Assembly (NCBI GenBank): GCA_043764015.1
Contig: JAYUKY010000032.1
Coordinates: 1 to 62,956, forward strand
Reading direction: 5' to 3'
From: JANYGM01 sp043764015
GTDB lineage: Bacteria > Bacteroidota > Bacteroidia > Cytophagales > Thermonemataceae
Length of the DNA: 62,956 bases
Within the stretch, counting starts at the first letter, position 1. Each line of letters starts with the position of its first letter. The notes under the pieces were generated by a model that worked only from the letters and a program-made list of their open reading frames with translations, made no database searches and had not been told where the DNA came from. Position numbers and translations under genes: made by a program. Positions 7,790-16,924 of the stretch are shown here, one piece after another.

Positions 7790-8020
7790 TTGCTTAATCA
7801 AATTGGTTGGAAAGCTAAAATTCAAAGTATTATTACTGAAATAGATTTGATAAATTGGTATGAAAAAGCCTTACGTGGTGCTTTCAAAGAAGAAATTGGA
7901 GATAATATTTTGAAAATTCTTAATAATGAAATAAAAATAGAATTTCCTGTAACTGAAAAAACTAAATTTCAAACATTTTATACAGATAGAAATTATCATA
8001 ATTTATTAGAAATCTCTTAA
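7790..8020 (+). pseudogene. probable C-terminal fragment of the preceding frameshifted gene
   Basis: This frame is open from 7754 (after a TAA at 7751-7753) to 8020 and has no ATG near its start, only a TTG at 7790. It encodes LLNQIGWKAKIQSI and then about 60 residues of protein-like sequence ending at a normal stop. Joining it to the upstream frame through the A6 tract gives one continuous protein. It could also be a separate short gene started at TTG, but the missing ATG and the homopolymer at the junction favour a frameshift. Confidence 0.5.
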
Positions 8021-8035
8021 ATCACTAAATTTTTT

Positions 8036-8259
8036 GTTACTGTAAAAGTTCCGTTGCAGATTTACTGTAATTATTTTGGATAATATAATTATCTGATAAT
8101 CAATGTTTTGCATAGGATAGGGTTTGCAAACCCTATCCTATGCAAAATGGGCTAATTACTTGATTTGAGCATCATCATAAAATTGTTTAGAATATATTTT
8201 TCAAATTAAATAGCGTTGGATACATTTACACCTTTTTGCAATGGAACTTTTACAGCAAC
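8036..8259. mobile_element. MITE-like element B (224 bp) with perfect 42-bp internal palindrome
   Basis: Inverted ends lie at 8036-8058 and 8237-8259 (21 of 23 matching; core CTGTAAAAGTTCC). The flanks both read AATTTTTT (8028-8035 and 8260-8267), compatible with an 8-bp target duplication, although the low-complexity sequence makes the exact border uncertain. The middle holds a perfect 42-bp palindrome at 8106-8147 (arms CATAGGATAGGGTTTG and its complement). No ORF. It separates the broken gene from the HincII-like methylase and ends 20 bp before that start codon. Confidence 0.7.
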
Positions 8260-8279
8260 AATTTTTTCTCTGAAAATCA

Positions 8280-9926
8280 ATGCTCAAAAATGCTATTGAA
8301 GTCAAAATAAAACTTTTGATTTCACAAAAACAAAGCAAAAAAAATAAATTTGGGCAATACTTTACACCAGAAGTAGTGGCTAATTTTATGCTTGATTTGG
8401 CTGATATTGATAAACATTCAAAAATATTAGAGCCTTCTTGTGGAGAGGGCATTTTTTTGCAACTTCTTGAAAATAAAGGCTTTAATAATCTTACCGCTTA
8501 TGAAATTGATACAGAATTAGCGCAAGCGTTTACATGTGTGCATTATGAAAGTTTTATTTCTGCAAAAATCAATGAAAAATTTGACCTTATTATAGGAAAC
8601 CCCCCTTATATTCGTTGGAAAAACCTTGAAGAAAGCCTAAAAAAAGAACTTTCAACGAATATCATTTGGAATAAATATTTTAATTCTTTGTGTGATTATT
8701 TGTATATTTTTATCCTAAAATCTATTGAATTATTGAAAGAAAACGGGCAACTGATTTTTATTTGCCCAGAATACTGGATAAGCACCACTCATTCACTTTC
8801 TTTGCGCAATTATATGGTTGATAATGGTTATTTTGAAGAGATTTATCACTTTAATGAAACGCCTATTTTTGATAATGTAACTGTTTCTATTGTGGTTTTT
8901 AAGTTTATAAAAAATCAAAAAAAATCAAAAAAAGCATTAGAAAAAATAAAAATAACTAAGTTTTATGCCAACCAAAAGCTAACACTATCAACGCTTTATC
9001 AACTTAAAACAAAAGAAAATCTAAAAGATGCTGAATATTTAGAAATTTCGCAATTTAAACGTAATGAACGCTGGCTTTTGCAATCTGACGAGGTAAAAGG
9101 AAAATTAAACATTTTAGAAAAAAACTGCTTAAAGAAAAATAAAAATACTGCTTTTACGCTTTTTGATGATGAAAAACCTACTTACAACACTATTGGAGAG
9201 GTTTGTGATATTGGAAATGGTTTGGTGAGTGGTTTGGATAAAGCATTCCAACTTAAATTACAAGAAAATCATACACTTAATAAAGCAGAAAAAAAAGCAA
9301 TCATTAACGTACTGAAAGCCAAAGATTTAAAACCTTTTTTGGGTGAAAATATTACCCAATATATTTTTCTTGAAAATGATTTGACAGAAGAGAATTTGAC
9401 AGAAAATTATCCAAATTTTTTCTTACATTTCCAAAAATATAAAGAAGATTTGGATAAAAGATACCAATATAATAGGAAAATAAATTATTGGGAATGGTGC
9501 TTTTTGAGGAATTTTAATCTTTTCTCAAAGAAAGAAAAACGCATTTTTGTTCCTTCAAAAGAGAGAATTTCTAATAAAAATCATTTTCGTTTTGCGCTTG
9601 TTGATGAAAATATGTACCCTACGCAGGACGTAACCGCCATATTTAAGAAAATAAATACAAAAGAAAGCATTGAATATATTGTTGCTTATCTGAATAATCA
9701 AGTCGTTTTTGATTGGTTGCGTTGTAATGGAATTGTCAAAGGAAATATTGTTGAATTTTCTGAAAAACCCATTGCAAGTATTCCATTTAGGGTTATTGAT
9801 TGGCAAAATCCAATAGAAATAGAACTTCATAATCAGATAACAACTAAAATTCAAACATTTTTCGTTCAAAAAGATACTATTATTTTGGAAGAAGTGAATG
9901 AACTATTTAATCAATTACTTAACTAA
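8280..9926 (+). CDS. type II N6-adenine DNA methyltransferase, HincII-like system
   Basis: A 548-residue gamma-class (TaqI/Eco57I-like) adenine methylase. Motif X FGQYFTP is at 24-30, motif I EPSCGEGIF at 51-59 and the catalytic NPPY at 107-110; the C-terminal half is the target-recognition domain. It sits 17 bp before a clear HincII homologue, so it most likely methylates the adenine in GTYRAC sites to protect the host (inference from partner and gene order). An in-frame TGA just upstream fixes the ATG at 8280. The leader is formed by the end of MITE-like element B, so its expression may depend on that insertion. Confidence 0.92.
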   Translation: MLKNAIEVKIKLLISQKQSKKNKFGQYFTPEVVANFMLDLADIDKHSKILEPSCGEGIFLQLLENKGFNNLTAYEIDTELAQAFTCVHYESFISAKINEKFDLIIGNPPYIRWKNLEESLKKELSTNIIWNKYFNSLCDYLYIFILKSIELLKENGQLIFICPEYWISTTHSLSLRNYMVDNGYFEEIYHFNETPIFDNVTVSIVVFKFIKNQKKSKKALEKIKITKFYANQKLTLSTLYQLKTKENLKDAEYLEISQFKRNERWLLQSDEVKGKLNILEKNCLKKNKNTAFTLFDDEKPTYNTIGEVCDIGNGLVSGLDKAFQLKLQENHTLNKAEKKAIINVLKAKDLKPFLGENITQYIFLENDLTEENLTENYPNFFLHFQKYKEDLDKRYQYNRKINYWEWCFLRNFNLFSKKEKRIFVPSKERISNKNHFRFALVDENMYPTQDVTAIFKKINTKESIEYIVAYLNNQVVFDWLRCNGIVKGNIVEFSEKPIASIPFRVIDWQNPIEIELHNQITTKIQTFFVQKDTIILEEVNELFNQLLN

Positions 9927-9943
9927 TTATTTAAAATTACGCA

Positions 9944-10711
9944 ATGAAGGTGGATTATGATGATTTAGTAAAGAAAATAAAAGGTAGTTCTGTTCCAAAA
10001 CCGCTTTCTGGCACACTTTCAGGGCATAGTGCTGGTGAACCTTTTGATAAACACGTTTACAAAGAAATTAAGAAAAAATTTCCTAAAAATACGTTCAGGC
10101 AATACGAATATCTCAATGATTTGTATTCTAAAAACGCTAGTATTATTGGTTTTGAAGCTAGACAAGCACTTTTTAATTCTCCAACAGTTTTATTTTTGTT
10201 GAGCAGAGGCAAAAATGCCACAGATAAATGGAGTTTGGAAAACCCTTTTGACGAAAAACAAAATGACACTGCAGATATTTTGGTCGTAAAAGATAATTTT
10301 TATGAAATTATTGATATAAAAACACGTAATTTATCAAAATTAGCGCAAGCTCCCAATATTATTTCATCTTATAAATTAGCACAAGTTTGCGCTAAAATGA
10401 TTGATAATCAAGAATTTGATAATTTTACTATCAATTATTTTGAGGTAGATTGGGAATTAGAAAATGATAAATTATTGTGTAGAGATGCACATTTTGTCAA
10501 TTTATTCAAAACTAATCCAGAAAATCTTTATATCAACTGGGCGGCAGGAATGCAAATACAGTTTCACGTTTGTGACCTTTCACAAGATTTTAAAGAAAAT
10601 ATGGAAAATTGGGCAAAATCTTACTTGCAACATTTTGTAAAACAAGCAAAAAAACGAGCAAATGATATGATAACCAAGTTTGTAAAACCATTTGAAAAAT
10701 ACCTTAAATGA
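9944..10711 (+). CDS. type II restriction endonuclease, HincII/HindII family
   Basis: At 255 residues this is almost the same length as HincII (about 258), and by recall it matches along the whole length: SGTLSGHSAGEPF near 22-34, FRQYEYLNDL at 51-60, FNSPTVLFLLSRG at 77-89 and YINWAAGMQIQFHV in the C-terminal half. The active site NDTADILVVKD...DIKTRN gives Asp111, Asp124 and Lys126, three residues offset from Asp114/Asp127/Lys129 of HincII. The predicted cut is GTY/RAC, blunt. Its stop overlaps the next gene by 4 bp (ATGA). All catalytic residues are present, so it is probably active. Confidence 0.95.
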   Translation: MKVDYDDLVKKIKGSSVPKPLSGTLSGHSAGEPFDKHVYKEIKKKFPKNTFRQYEYLNDLYSKNASIIGFEARQALFNSPTVLFLLSRGKNATDKWSLENPFDEKQNDTADILVVKDNFYEIIDIKTRNLSKLAQAPNIISSYKLAQVCAKMIDNQEFDNFTINYFEVDWELENDKLLCRDAHFVNLFKTNPENLYINWAAGMQIQFHVCDLSQDFKENMENWAKSYLQHFVKQAKKRANDMITKFVKPFEKYLK

Positions 10712-11988
10712 AAAAAAAACTTTTCCCTTTCATTTTTCTAACATTTTTCTTACAAATATCTTGCGTTTTTGCGCAAGATATGCCTCGTGTGCGTGCTACC
10801 ATAGACACGCTTTGCACGCCTTATATGGGTGGGCGTGGGTATGGGCGAGATGTCGCAGATAAGGGAGAACGCAAAGCAGCAGAATATTTGGCAGCAAAAT
10901 TTAAAAAAATAGGTTTGCAACATTTTGGGCAAGATTATTTTCAGTATTTTAAGCTAAACGTCAATACACATAAAGTTGTACAACTCAAAATAAACAACAA
11001 AAAACTGGTTTTGGGACAAGATTTTATCTTAAATCCTATTTCAAAAAGTGGCAAAGGAAACTATAAAATCCAACTACTGGATAGTAATATTTTTGTTGAT
11101 GAAGAAGTGCAAAAGCGTTTTTTGAATGAAAATATCAGCAAAAAAGTCATTATCCTTAACAAAAAAGATCAAAAAAAAATAGTTGATTTGCCTATAGAAA
11201 TTGTCCAAAAAATCTATACTGCAAAAGCTATTTTGGAACTTCAAGATGCAAAACTTACGGCAACAGTTGGCACAAAAGAAAATTCTAATCCAATTTTTGA
11301 AGTTAAAACGTCTGCTATTCCCAAAAAACTGAAAAAAGCTAAGTTTGTTGTAAAATCTGACTTTTTGAAAGATTATCAAACCCAAAATGTCATTGGTTAT
11401 GTGCGTGGGCGTGTTATGCCTGATAGTTTTTTGGTATTTTCTGCGCATTACGACCATTTAGGAAAAATGGGTAACATTTATTTTCCTGGTGCAAACGACA
11501 ATGCAAGTGGCGTTTCTATGCTCTTGGAACTTGCCGACTTTTATGCAAAAAATCCACCAAATTATTCTGTGGCATTTATGTTTTTTGGTGCAGAAGAGGC
11601 GGGGCTTATCGGCTCACAACATTATACAGAAAACCCGCTTTTTGACCTCAAAAAAATAAAATTTCTGACAAATCTTGACCTTGTAGGCACAGGAGATGAG
11701 GGCGCAACCGTTGTCAATGCGACACTTTTCCCAGAAGAATTTGGTATTTTACAAGAACTTGATATTAAAGGAAATTATCTTCCCAAAATCACCAAAAGGG
11801 GCAAAGCAGCTAATTCTGACCATTATTTTTTCTCCCAAAAAAGCGTAAAAGCATTTTTTATCTACACGCTTGGTGGCATAAAAGCCTACCACGACACAGA
11901 TGATATTGCAAAAACATTGCCTCTGACACGCTACACGCAATTTTTTGCACTGATGAAAGATTTTGTAAAGGCGTTGGATAAGAAATAA
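10708..11988 (+). CDS. secreted M28 family zinc aminopeptidase
   Basis: A 426-residue exported protein with a signal peptide (residues 1-22, ending VFAQ) and an M28 catalytic domain in the C-terminal half. Likely zinc ligands: His247 in SAHYDH, Asp264 in GANDNASG, the Glu pair in GAEEAGL (295-296), Asp324 in TNLDLVG and a late His in AYHDTDD. An insert of about 100 residues between 110 and 220 may be a PA-like lid. It probably trims extracellular or periplasmic peptides. It starts on ATGA overlapping the HincII-like gene, although the functions look unrelated; the overlap may be a leftover of restriction-system insertion. Confidence 0.9.
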   Translation: MKKKLFPFIFLTFFLQISCVFAQDMPRVRATIDTLCTPYMGGRGYGRDVADKGERKAAEYLAAKFKKIGLQHFGQDYFQYFKLNVNTHKVVQLKINNKKLVLGQDFILNPISKSGKGNYKIQLLDSNIFVDEEVQKRFLNENISKKVIILNKKDQKKIVDLPIEIVQKIYTAKAILELQDAKLTATVGTKENSNPIFEVKTSAIPKKLKKAKFVVKSDFLKDYQTQNVIGYVRGRVMPDSFLVFSAHYDHLGKMGNIYFPGANDNASGVSMLLELADFYAKNPPNYSVAFMFFGAEEAGLIGSQHYTENPLFDLKKIKFLTNLDLVGTGDEGATVVNATLFPEEFGILQELDIKGNYLPKITKRGKAANSDHYFFSQKSVKAFFIYTLGGIKAYHDTDDIAKTLPLTRYTQFFALMKDFVKALDKK

Positions 11989-12084
11989 GGTTATTTGTCT
12001 TACCACTAAGAACATTAAGAAATACACACGAAGTAGGCACTAAGAAATACAACATTATGGGTTTATTTGTAGTGCTACAATTAC

Positions 12085-13266
12085 TTAAAAAAGTAATAAT
12101 TTTATGTAGATAAGCAAAGGAATTATCTCAGATGCACACAGATAAGAAATTAAATAAATGTTTCTCACTCCAGAAATTTTATTGACGTGAATCCACAAGA
12201 AAATACTTCTTCCAATAAAGCCAAAAAGCAAAATAATACTAGATAAAGCCTTAAAAACAAGTATTTGAGAAGGACTTGCCACAAAATAGTACAAACCTAA
12301 TCCACAAAGTAAAACATACAATGTTTGAGAAAAACGAATATGCTCATAAAAATGCGCGTTAGAAATTTTATCTAATCCTAATAATTTTTCTAAAAAAACT
12401 ATCAAAATAAGTTTCCCCATTATCAACGCTCCAAATATCAAAATAAAAACAAGAAAGTTATAAATATCTACGAAAAAACCACCTTCACGGGCTAGAAAAG
12501 GAATTTTATAGTTTTGTACCTCGTGAAACATCAGCCCAAAATAACCCGCAAGCAACACACAACCCACCACAAAAAGCACGTTTCCTGCTGATAAAGGCTT
12601 GTTTAAGGCGTTTTCATCTTCCCTACGTGCTAGAGAAAACAGCTTTTTTATGTTTAGAAAATTATAAAAATGACGTGGGTAAATGTTCCAAAGCAACGTA
12701 TAAAATGCAAAAATGAGTATTCCGACCAAAATAATAATGCTTGTTCTAGGATTATTTATTTTTTGCCTAAAATATTCTTGCAAAGTTGTTGTAATATTTT
12801 TTGCTACTTTTTTGTTGCTAATTTTAGCAGAAAACACACCTATAAAACTATCTATAAGACCAACAGAGGCAGTTTTATTATAAAAAGTAAGAAATAAAGT
12901 TTTGTCATTATAAAGTTTTTGAAGGCTATCAATTTTGTAGGCTTGCCAACCTTCCTTGCTAATCACTTGATGCAGTTGCTGATTTATAAAAAAATACTCA
13001 TCTTTTTGGAGCTTAATGACCAAATAATAAGGTTTATTTTTTTCTGTATCTAGCCAAAAACTAATAGTTTTCGTACCTTTATGGCGAGAGGAAATGTAAG
13101 GAACATACGCCTTGTATTTGTCGTCATAGACTTGCCATTCTGCTTGTAAATCCTTGAAAGACAAATAATTAGCGGAATCAATGGGCGTAGCAAAGGTGAA
13201 TTTTGTCGCAAAAATAAGCAACAAAAAAAGGCAATAAATTTTCCTGTAAGGTTGTTTTAAAGGCAT
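12085..13266 (-). CDS. DUF4271 multi-pass membrane protein
   Basis: A 393-residue protein with a signal peptide (to about residue 26), an extracytoplasmic beta-rich segment (about 30-165) and then six or seven membrane helices from residue 175 to the end. Sequences such as NNPRTSIIILVGILIFAFY and an ARREDENALNKP loop are typical of DUF4271, a Bacteroidota-specific family of unknown function. Upstream on the minus strand, a TAGATTTG box lies 18 bp before the ATG. Confidence 0.85.
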   Translation of the reverse strand: MPLKQPYRKIYCLFLLLIFATKFTFATPIDSANYLSFKDLQAEWQVYDDKYKAYVPYISSRHKGTKTISFWLDTEKNKPYYLVIKLQKDEYFFINQQLHQVISKEGWQAYKIDSLQKLYNDKTLFLTFYNKTASVGLIDSFIGVFSAKISNKKVAKNITTTLQEYFRQKINNPRTSIIILVGILIFAFYTLLWNIYPRHFYNFLNIKKLFSLARREDENALNKPLSAGNVLFVVGCVLLAGYFGLMFHEVQNYKIPFLAREGGFFVDIYNFLVFILIFGALIMGKLILIVFLEKLLGLDKISNAHFYEHIRFSQTLYVLLCGLGLYYFVASPSQILVFKALSSIILLFGFIGRSIFLWIHVNKISGVRNIYLISYLCASEIIPLLIYIKLLLF

Positions 13267-13283
13267 TTTTCTAAAAATATTTG

Positions 13284-13291
13284 CAAATCTA
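13284..13291 (-). promoter_or_regulatory. candidate -7 box for the DUF4271 gene
   Basis: Reads TAGATTTG on the minus strand, a TAnnTTTG match, 18 bp upstream of the start codon at 13266. Confidence 0.4.
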
Positions 13292-13399
13292 CAAAAAAAA
13301 TACTATTTCCCTTAAAAAAATACTATTTCTATTCCTAATGCGTTATCTCACAATAAATTAGAAATAAAAAAAGTTTGCAAACAACATAAAAATAAAGCT

Positions 13400-13933
13400 A
13401 TGAAACTCACGCAAAAGGATTTTATTAGTATTTTTGAAATGGCACTTGCAATAGTGGTCGCAGGGTCAATGTTTTTGTATGGAATTGGCAAACCAATGCA
13501 GTTTACCAACGTGGAAATTACACAAAAAATCATCTCACAATTAACAGGAATGGAACTTATGTGGGCGTTTTATGGACATTCCAAAGCCTACGTTTTGGTC
13601 GTTGGCTTTTTTGAAATTTTGGGCGCATTACTGATTTTAATACCCAAAACACGCATTTTGGGCTGTCTTATCACAACTACAATCCTGTTTAATGTCATTT
13701 TGCAAGATATTTTTTATGAAGTAAATTTTGGCGCACTCATTGCCGCCATTACCTACCAAATTTGTGTACTTATCATTTTAGCTATCAATAAAAATATCAT
13801 TATCAGCACGTTAAGGCATTTTTTTATGGAGATTATGAATATTCCTAAAAATAAAAACTGGATAATCAATGTGTTTTTAGCGTGTCTGGGTGCGGTTGCC
13901 TTGAAAGCATTAGAAGCCTATTTTACGCATTAA
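13400..13933 (+). CDS. DoxX-like membrane protein
   Basis: A 177-residue protein with four predicted membrane helices (about 12-30, 62-82, 86-106 and 112-130) and a fifth hydrophobic stretch near the C-terminus (155-170). A GMELMWAFYGHSKAY loop and FEILGALLILIPKTRILG follow the DoxX-like pattern. DoxX-like proteins are poorly understood and often linked to quinone or redox functions. The gene is isolated, with divergent DUF4271 upstream and hisA downstream. Confidence 0.8.
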   Translation: MKLTQKDFISIFEMALAIVVAGSMFLYGIGKPMQFTNVEITQKIISQLTGMELMWAFYGHSKAYVLVVGFFEILGALLILIPKTRILGCLITTTILFNVILQDIFYEVNFGALIAAITYQICVLIILAINKNIIISTLRHFFMEIMNIPKNKNWIINVFLACLGAVALKALEAYFTH

Positions 13934-14048
13934 AAAGGCTTTTTCACAAAAAACAACAACAAAATATTGAGAAAATATCTTTAAAACGTGATTTTAAGGA
14001 ATACTTTGATAATTTTGCGTCAGAATAATATAAACTCAACAAAAAACA

Positions 14049-14768
14049 ATGTTTCTGATTCCTGCTATTGATATTATTGATGGAAAGTGCGTCCGCCTTA
14101 CGCAGGGCGACTATTCCCAAAAGAAAATTTACAACGAAAACCCGTTAGAAGTTGCCAAAGAATTTGAAGCAAATGGGCTTCTACGCCTTCATTTGGTTGA
14201 TTTGGACGGTGCAAAAGCTAAAAAAATCATCAACCATAAAGTTTTGGAGAAAATTTGCACACAAACACGCCTACACGTAGATTTTGGTGGTGGCGTACAA
14301 GACAATGAAAACCTAAAAATAGCCTTTGAATGTGGTGCAAAGCAGGTTACAGGAGGAAGTGTGGCATTCAAAAATCCACAACTTTTTGAAAGTTGGCTGG
14401 CGGAATTTGGCGAAAAAATTATTTTAGGTGCAGATTGTCAAAATGAAATGATTGCTATTAGTGGTTGGGAAGAGAAAACTACGGTTTCTGTTTTTGATTT
14501 TATCAAAGATTTTCAGCAAAAAGGCGCAAAATACGCTATTTGCACAGATATTAGTAAAGATGGTTTACTTGCTGGTACTTCCATTGAACTTTACAAAAAA
14601 ATAATTGAACAAATACCTGATATTCAGTTGATTGCAAGCGGTGGCGTTACTGATATGAATGATGTCAGAAAACTTGCTGAAATAGGCTGTTTTGGTGCAA
14701 TTATTGGTAAGGCTATTTATGAAGGGCGTATTACTGTTAAAGAATTGGGTGCTTTTATTTATGGATAA
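14049..14768 (+). CDS. hisA: phosphoribosylformimino-5-aminoimidazole carboxamide ribotide isomerase
   Basis: HisA catalyses the Amadori isomerisation of ProFAR to PRFAR, the fourth step of histidine synthesis. This 239-residue TIM barrel has catalytic Asp8 in IPAIDIIDGKCVRL, the second catalytic Asp in GADCQNE, and the phosphate-binding loops DFGGGVQ and ASGGVTD. No other his genes lie in the window, so hisA is detached from a classical his operon here. Its last eight bases overlap the start of the downstream histidine kinase. Confidence 0.96.
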   Translation: MFLIPAIDIIDGKCVRLTQGDYSQKKIYNENPLEVAKEFEANGLLRLHLVDLDGAKAKKIINHKVLEKICTQTRLHVDFGGGVQDNENLKIAFECGAKQVTGGSVAFKNPQLFESWLAEFGEKIILGADCQNEMIAISGWEEKTTVSVFDFIKDFQQKGAKYAICTDISKDGLLAGTSIELYKKIIEQIPDIQLIASGGVTDMNDVRKLAEIGCFGAIIGKAIYEGRITVKELGAFIYG

Positions 14769-16233
14769 ATTTTCGTCAAATATCATTACAAGAGTATTTT
14801 TTATTATGCTTACAAGTGTTTTGTGGGCATTTTTGCTGGTTTATACCAAATATTGGTTTACGTTTTCTTTGATAAGTATTGTAATTGTTTTGCAAGGCTT
14901 TTCTTTGGTAAAATATGCGCAACAAAACGCTAAAAAACTTGCACAATGGCTAGAAGGTATTACGCAAGAAGATTTTGGGCAATATTTTTCTATGGAAAAT
15001 CAAACAGAAGATGCAGAAAAATTATCAGAAAATACACAAAAAAATTATCAAAATATTACTCAAAATAATACTCAAAATGATACACATTGTGAAGAAAAAA
15101 AGCATTTTTCTTCACCTTCAAAACGCCTTTTGAGTATTATGAACGCCACAATGCATAATTTTGCGGATACTCGCAGAAAAGAAATGGCGCAACAAGAATA
15201 CACACAGGCTATTTTACAACATATTCCTGTGGGGATTTTGGTGCTTGATAATTTGCAAAATGTTCAAACTCACAACAATACACTACTAAAAATTTTGTCG
15301 TGCAATTATTTTGATAACCTCAATAAAATTGCACAAAAATATCCGCCTTTGTTTAATTTTATCACAGAAAAAAATAAAACCCAACATAGCACACTCCAAC
15401 TTTTTATCAATAATGCCACTACGGAGGTCGTAATCAATAAAAATACTATTATTGTGTTGGGTAAAACCTATCAAATTATTTCTATACAAAACATTCAGGA
15501 AGTGCTTGATGCTAAAGAACTTGAAGCTTGGCAAAATTTGATGCGTGTGCTTACACACGAGATTATCAATTCCATAACGCCCATTACCTCGCTTTCTAAT
15601 ACGCTTTCTGACCAAATGGCTGAACAATTTGCCGTTACTGGCACGTATGAAGATTTTGCAGCGCAAGACATTGAAGACACACATAAAGCCATACAAGTCA
15701 TACAGAAACGTTCTGCGGGGCTTGTGCATTTCGTTACTGATGTGCGCAATTTTACTAAAATTCCTGCACCAAAGTTCAAATTATTTCCTATAAAGCCATT
15801 TTTTGAGAATATTCGTATTTTGATGCAGGAAGAATTTAAACGCTATCAAGTTAATTTTGAAGGTATTGTAAGTTTTGATGATTTGCAAATTGTTGCTGAT
15901 GAAGAGCTTATAGAACAAGTAATCATTAATCTTGTCAAAAATGCTACACAAGCATTTGATAATCAAAAAGATAACAACCAAAAAAACAAAAAAATAAGCC
16001 TTATTTGTGAATTAGATGAGAAAAGTAAAGTGGTGATTAAGGTAAAAGATAATGGTGTTGGTATTGATGAAGAGGCACAAAAACGTATTTTTGTACCTTT
16101 CTTTACAACCAAAAAACAAGGCTCAGGGATTGGTTTGAGCCTTTCTAGGCAAATTATGCAGGCACACGGAGGCACATTAAGTGTACATTCTAGCAAAGGA
16201 AATGGCGCAACTTTTTTGTTGCATTTTGCTTAG
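14761..16233 (+). CDS. membrane sensor histidine kinase (NtrY/NtrB-like)
   Basis: A 490-residue kinase. Two membrane helices (about 9-28 and 32-50) leave almost no external loop, so it likely senses through the membrane or cytoplasm. Residues 80-115 are a Gln/Asn-rich low-complexity spacer, followed by a PAS-like region (about 150-250). The phospho-acceptor is His266 in VLTHEIIN. The ATPase domain has NLVKNATQAF (N box), DNGVGID (G1), FVPFFTTK (F box) and GSGIGLSLS (G2). I chose the ATG at 14761 (MDKFSSN): it gives a normal N-terminus and overlaps hisA by 8 bp, while the longer frame runs through hisA codons. No response regulator is adjacent. Confidence 0.9.
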   Translation: MDKFSSNIITRVFFIMLTSVLWAFLLVYTKYWFTFSLISIVIVLQGFSLVKYAQQNAKKLAQWLEGITQEDFGQYFSMENQTEDAEKLSENTQKNYQNITQNNTQNDTHCEEKKHFSSPSKRLLSIMNATMHNFADTRRKEMAQQEYTQAILQHIPVGILVLDNLQNVQTHNNTLLKILSCNYFDNLNKIAQKYPPLFNFITEKNKTQHSTLQLFINNATTEVVINKNTIIVLGKTYQIISIQNIQEVLDAKELEAWQNLMRVLTHEIINSITPITSLSNTLSDQMAEQFAVTGTYEDFAAQDIEDTHKAIQVIQKRSAGLVHFVTDVRNFTKIPAPKFKLFPIKPFFENIRILMQEEFKRYQVNFEGIVSFDDLQIVADEELIEQVIINLVKNATQAFDNQKDNNQKNKKISLICELDEKSKVVIKVKDNGVGIDEEAQKRIFVPFFTTKKQGSGIGLSLSRQIMQAHGGTLSVHSSKGNGATFLLHFA

Positions 16234-16248
16234 TTTTTGTGTCATTTC

Positions 16249-16884
16249 CTAACCTAATTTCTGCAATTCTTGATTTGGTCTTGCAAACGCATAACGAGCT
16301 ATTTCTGTGGCTTCATAATACGCATCTAAACCAGAAACAACCGCTGTTCCTGCCTTTTGTAGGTCAATAAAACCGTCTTTTCTAATAAAATTTTCGTCAA
16401 TAATAACCTCCAAAACCTCTCCCACAATAATCCAAACATCATTTGTTTTGATATAAATTTCTTCTGCAAACTTCAACCCAATTTTAATGCGGCTTTCTTT
16501 CACGTAAGGTGCAAAACCAAAATTAGTGCTAAATTGAGGCGTGAAGCCACATTTTTCAAATTCTGATGCCTCTTTTGCATATTTTGCAGACGTTTGATGT
16601 GCAGCAGCAGTCATTTCTGTATGAATATGGTTGATTGTGTAGTAACCAACAGCACGAATATTGTCGTAAGTATGCCTTGCGACTGTCGTAGGGCGCAAAA
16701 CAAAGCCAATATGTGGCGGTTTTGCGCCAATATGAAGCACAGAATTAAAAACCGCCAAATTAGTGTTGCCGTTTTCGTCTTGTGTACCTATCAAATTGCC
16801 ATTTTTGTAGCCTGTGAGGGTATTCATTAGGTTACGCCTATAAAGTTCTTCTAATGATAAAAGTGTGCTTTGAGAAAATTCCAT
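16249..16884 (-). CDS. flavin reductase family protein
   Basis: A 211-residue FMN-binding split-barrel protein of the flavin reductase (DIM6/NTAB) type. Recognisable segments are NLAVFNSVLHIGAKPPHIGFVL (about 42-63), PTTVARHTYDNI and YYTINHIH, which form the flavin site in this family. It probably reduces FMN with NAD(P)H or binds FMN in an uncharacterised oxidoreductase. No signal peptide. Its start is preceded by heptamer repeats. Confidence 0.88.
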   Translation of the reverse strand: MEFSQSTLLSLEELYRRNLMNTLTGYKNGNLIGTQDENGNTNLAVFNSVLHIGAKPPHIGFVLRPTTVARHTYDNIRAVGYYTINHIHTEMTAAAHQTSAKYAKEASEFEKCGFTPQFSTNFGFAPYVKESRIKIGLKFAEEIYIKTNDVWIIVGEVLEVIIDENFIRKDGFIDLQKAGTAVVSGLDAYYEATEIARYAFARPNQELQKLG

Positions 16885-16889
16885 ACTTT

Positions 16890-16924
16890 TTTGAATTGTG
16901 AGTTATGAGTTGTGAATTTTGAGT
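16890..16924. repeat. degenerate 7-bp repeat array, AATTGTG/AGTTATG type
   Basis: Heptamers of the AATTGTG, AGTTATG and AGTTGTG type sit between the flavin reductase start and MITE-like element C. Confidence 0.6.

Noticed and set aside
15286..15729. A 147-residue minus-strand ORF opposite the kinase
   Set aside because: Shadow of the histidine kinase gene; no family and no promoter.
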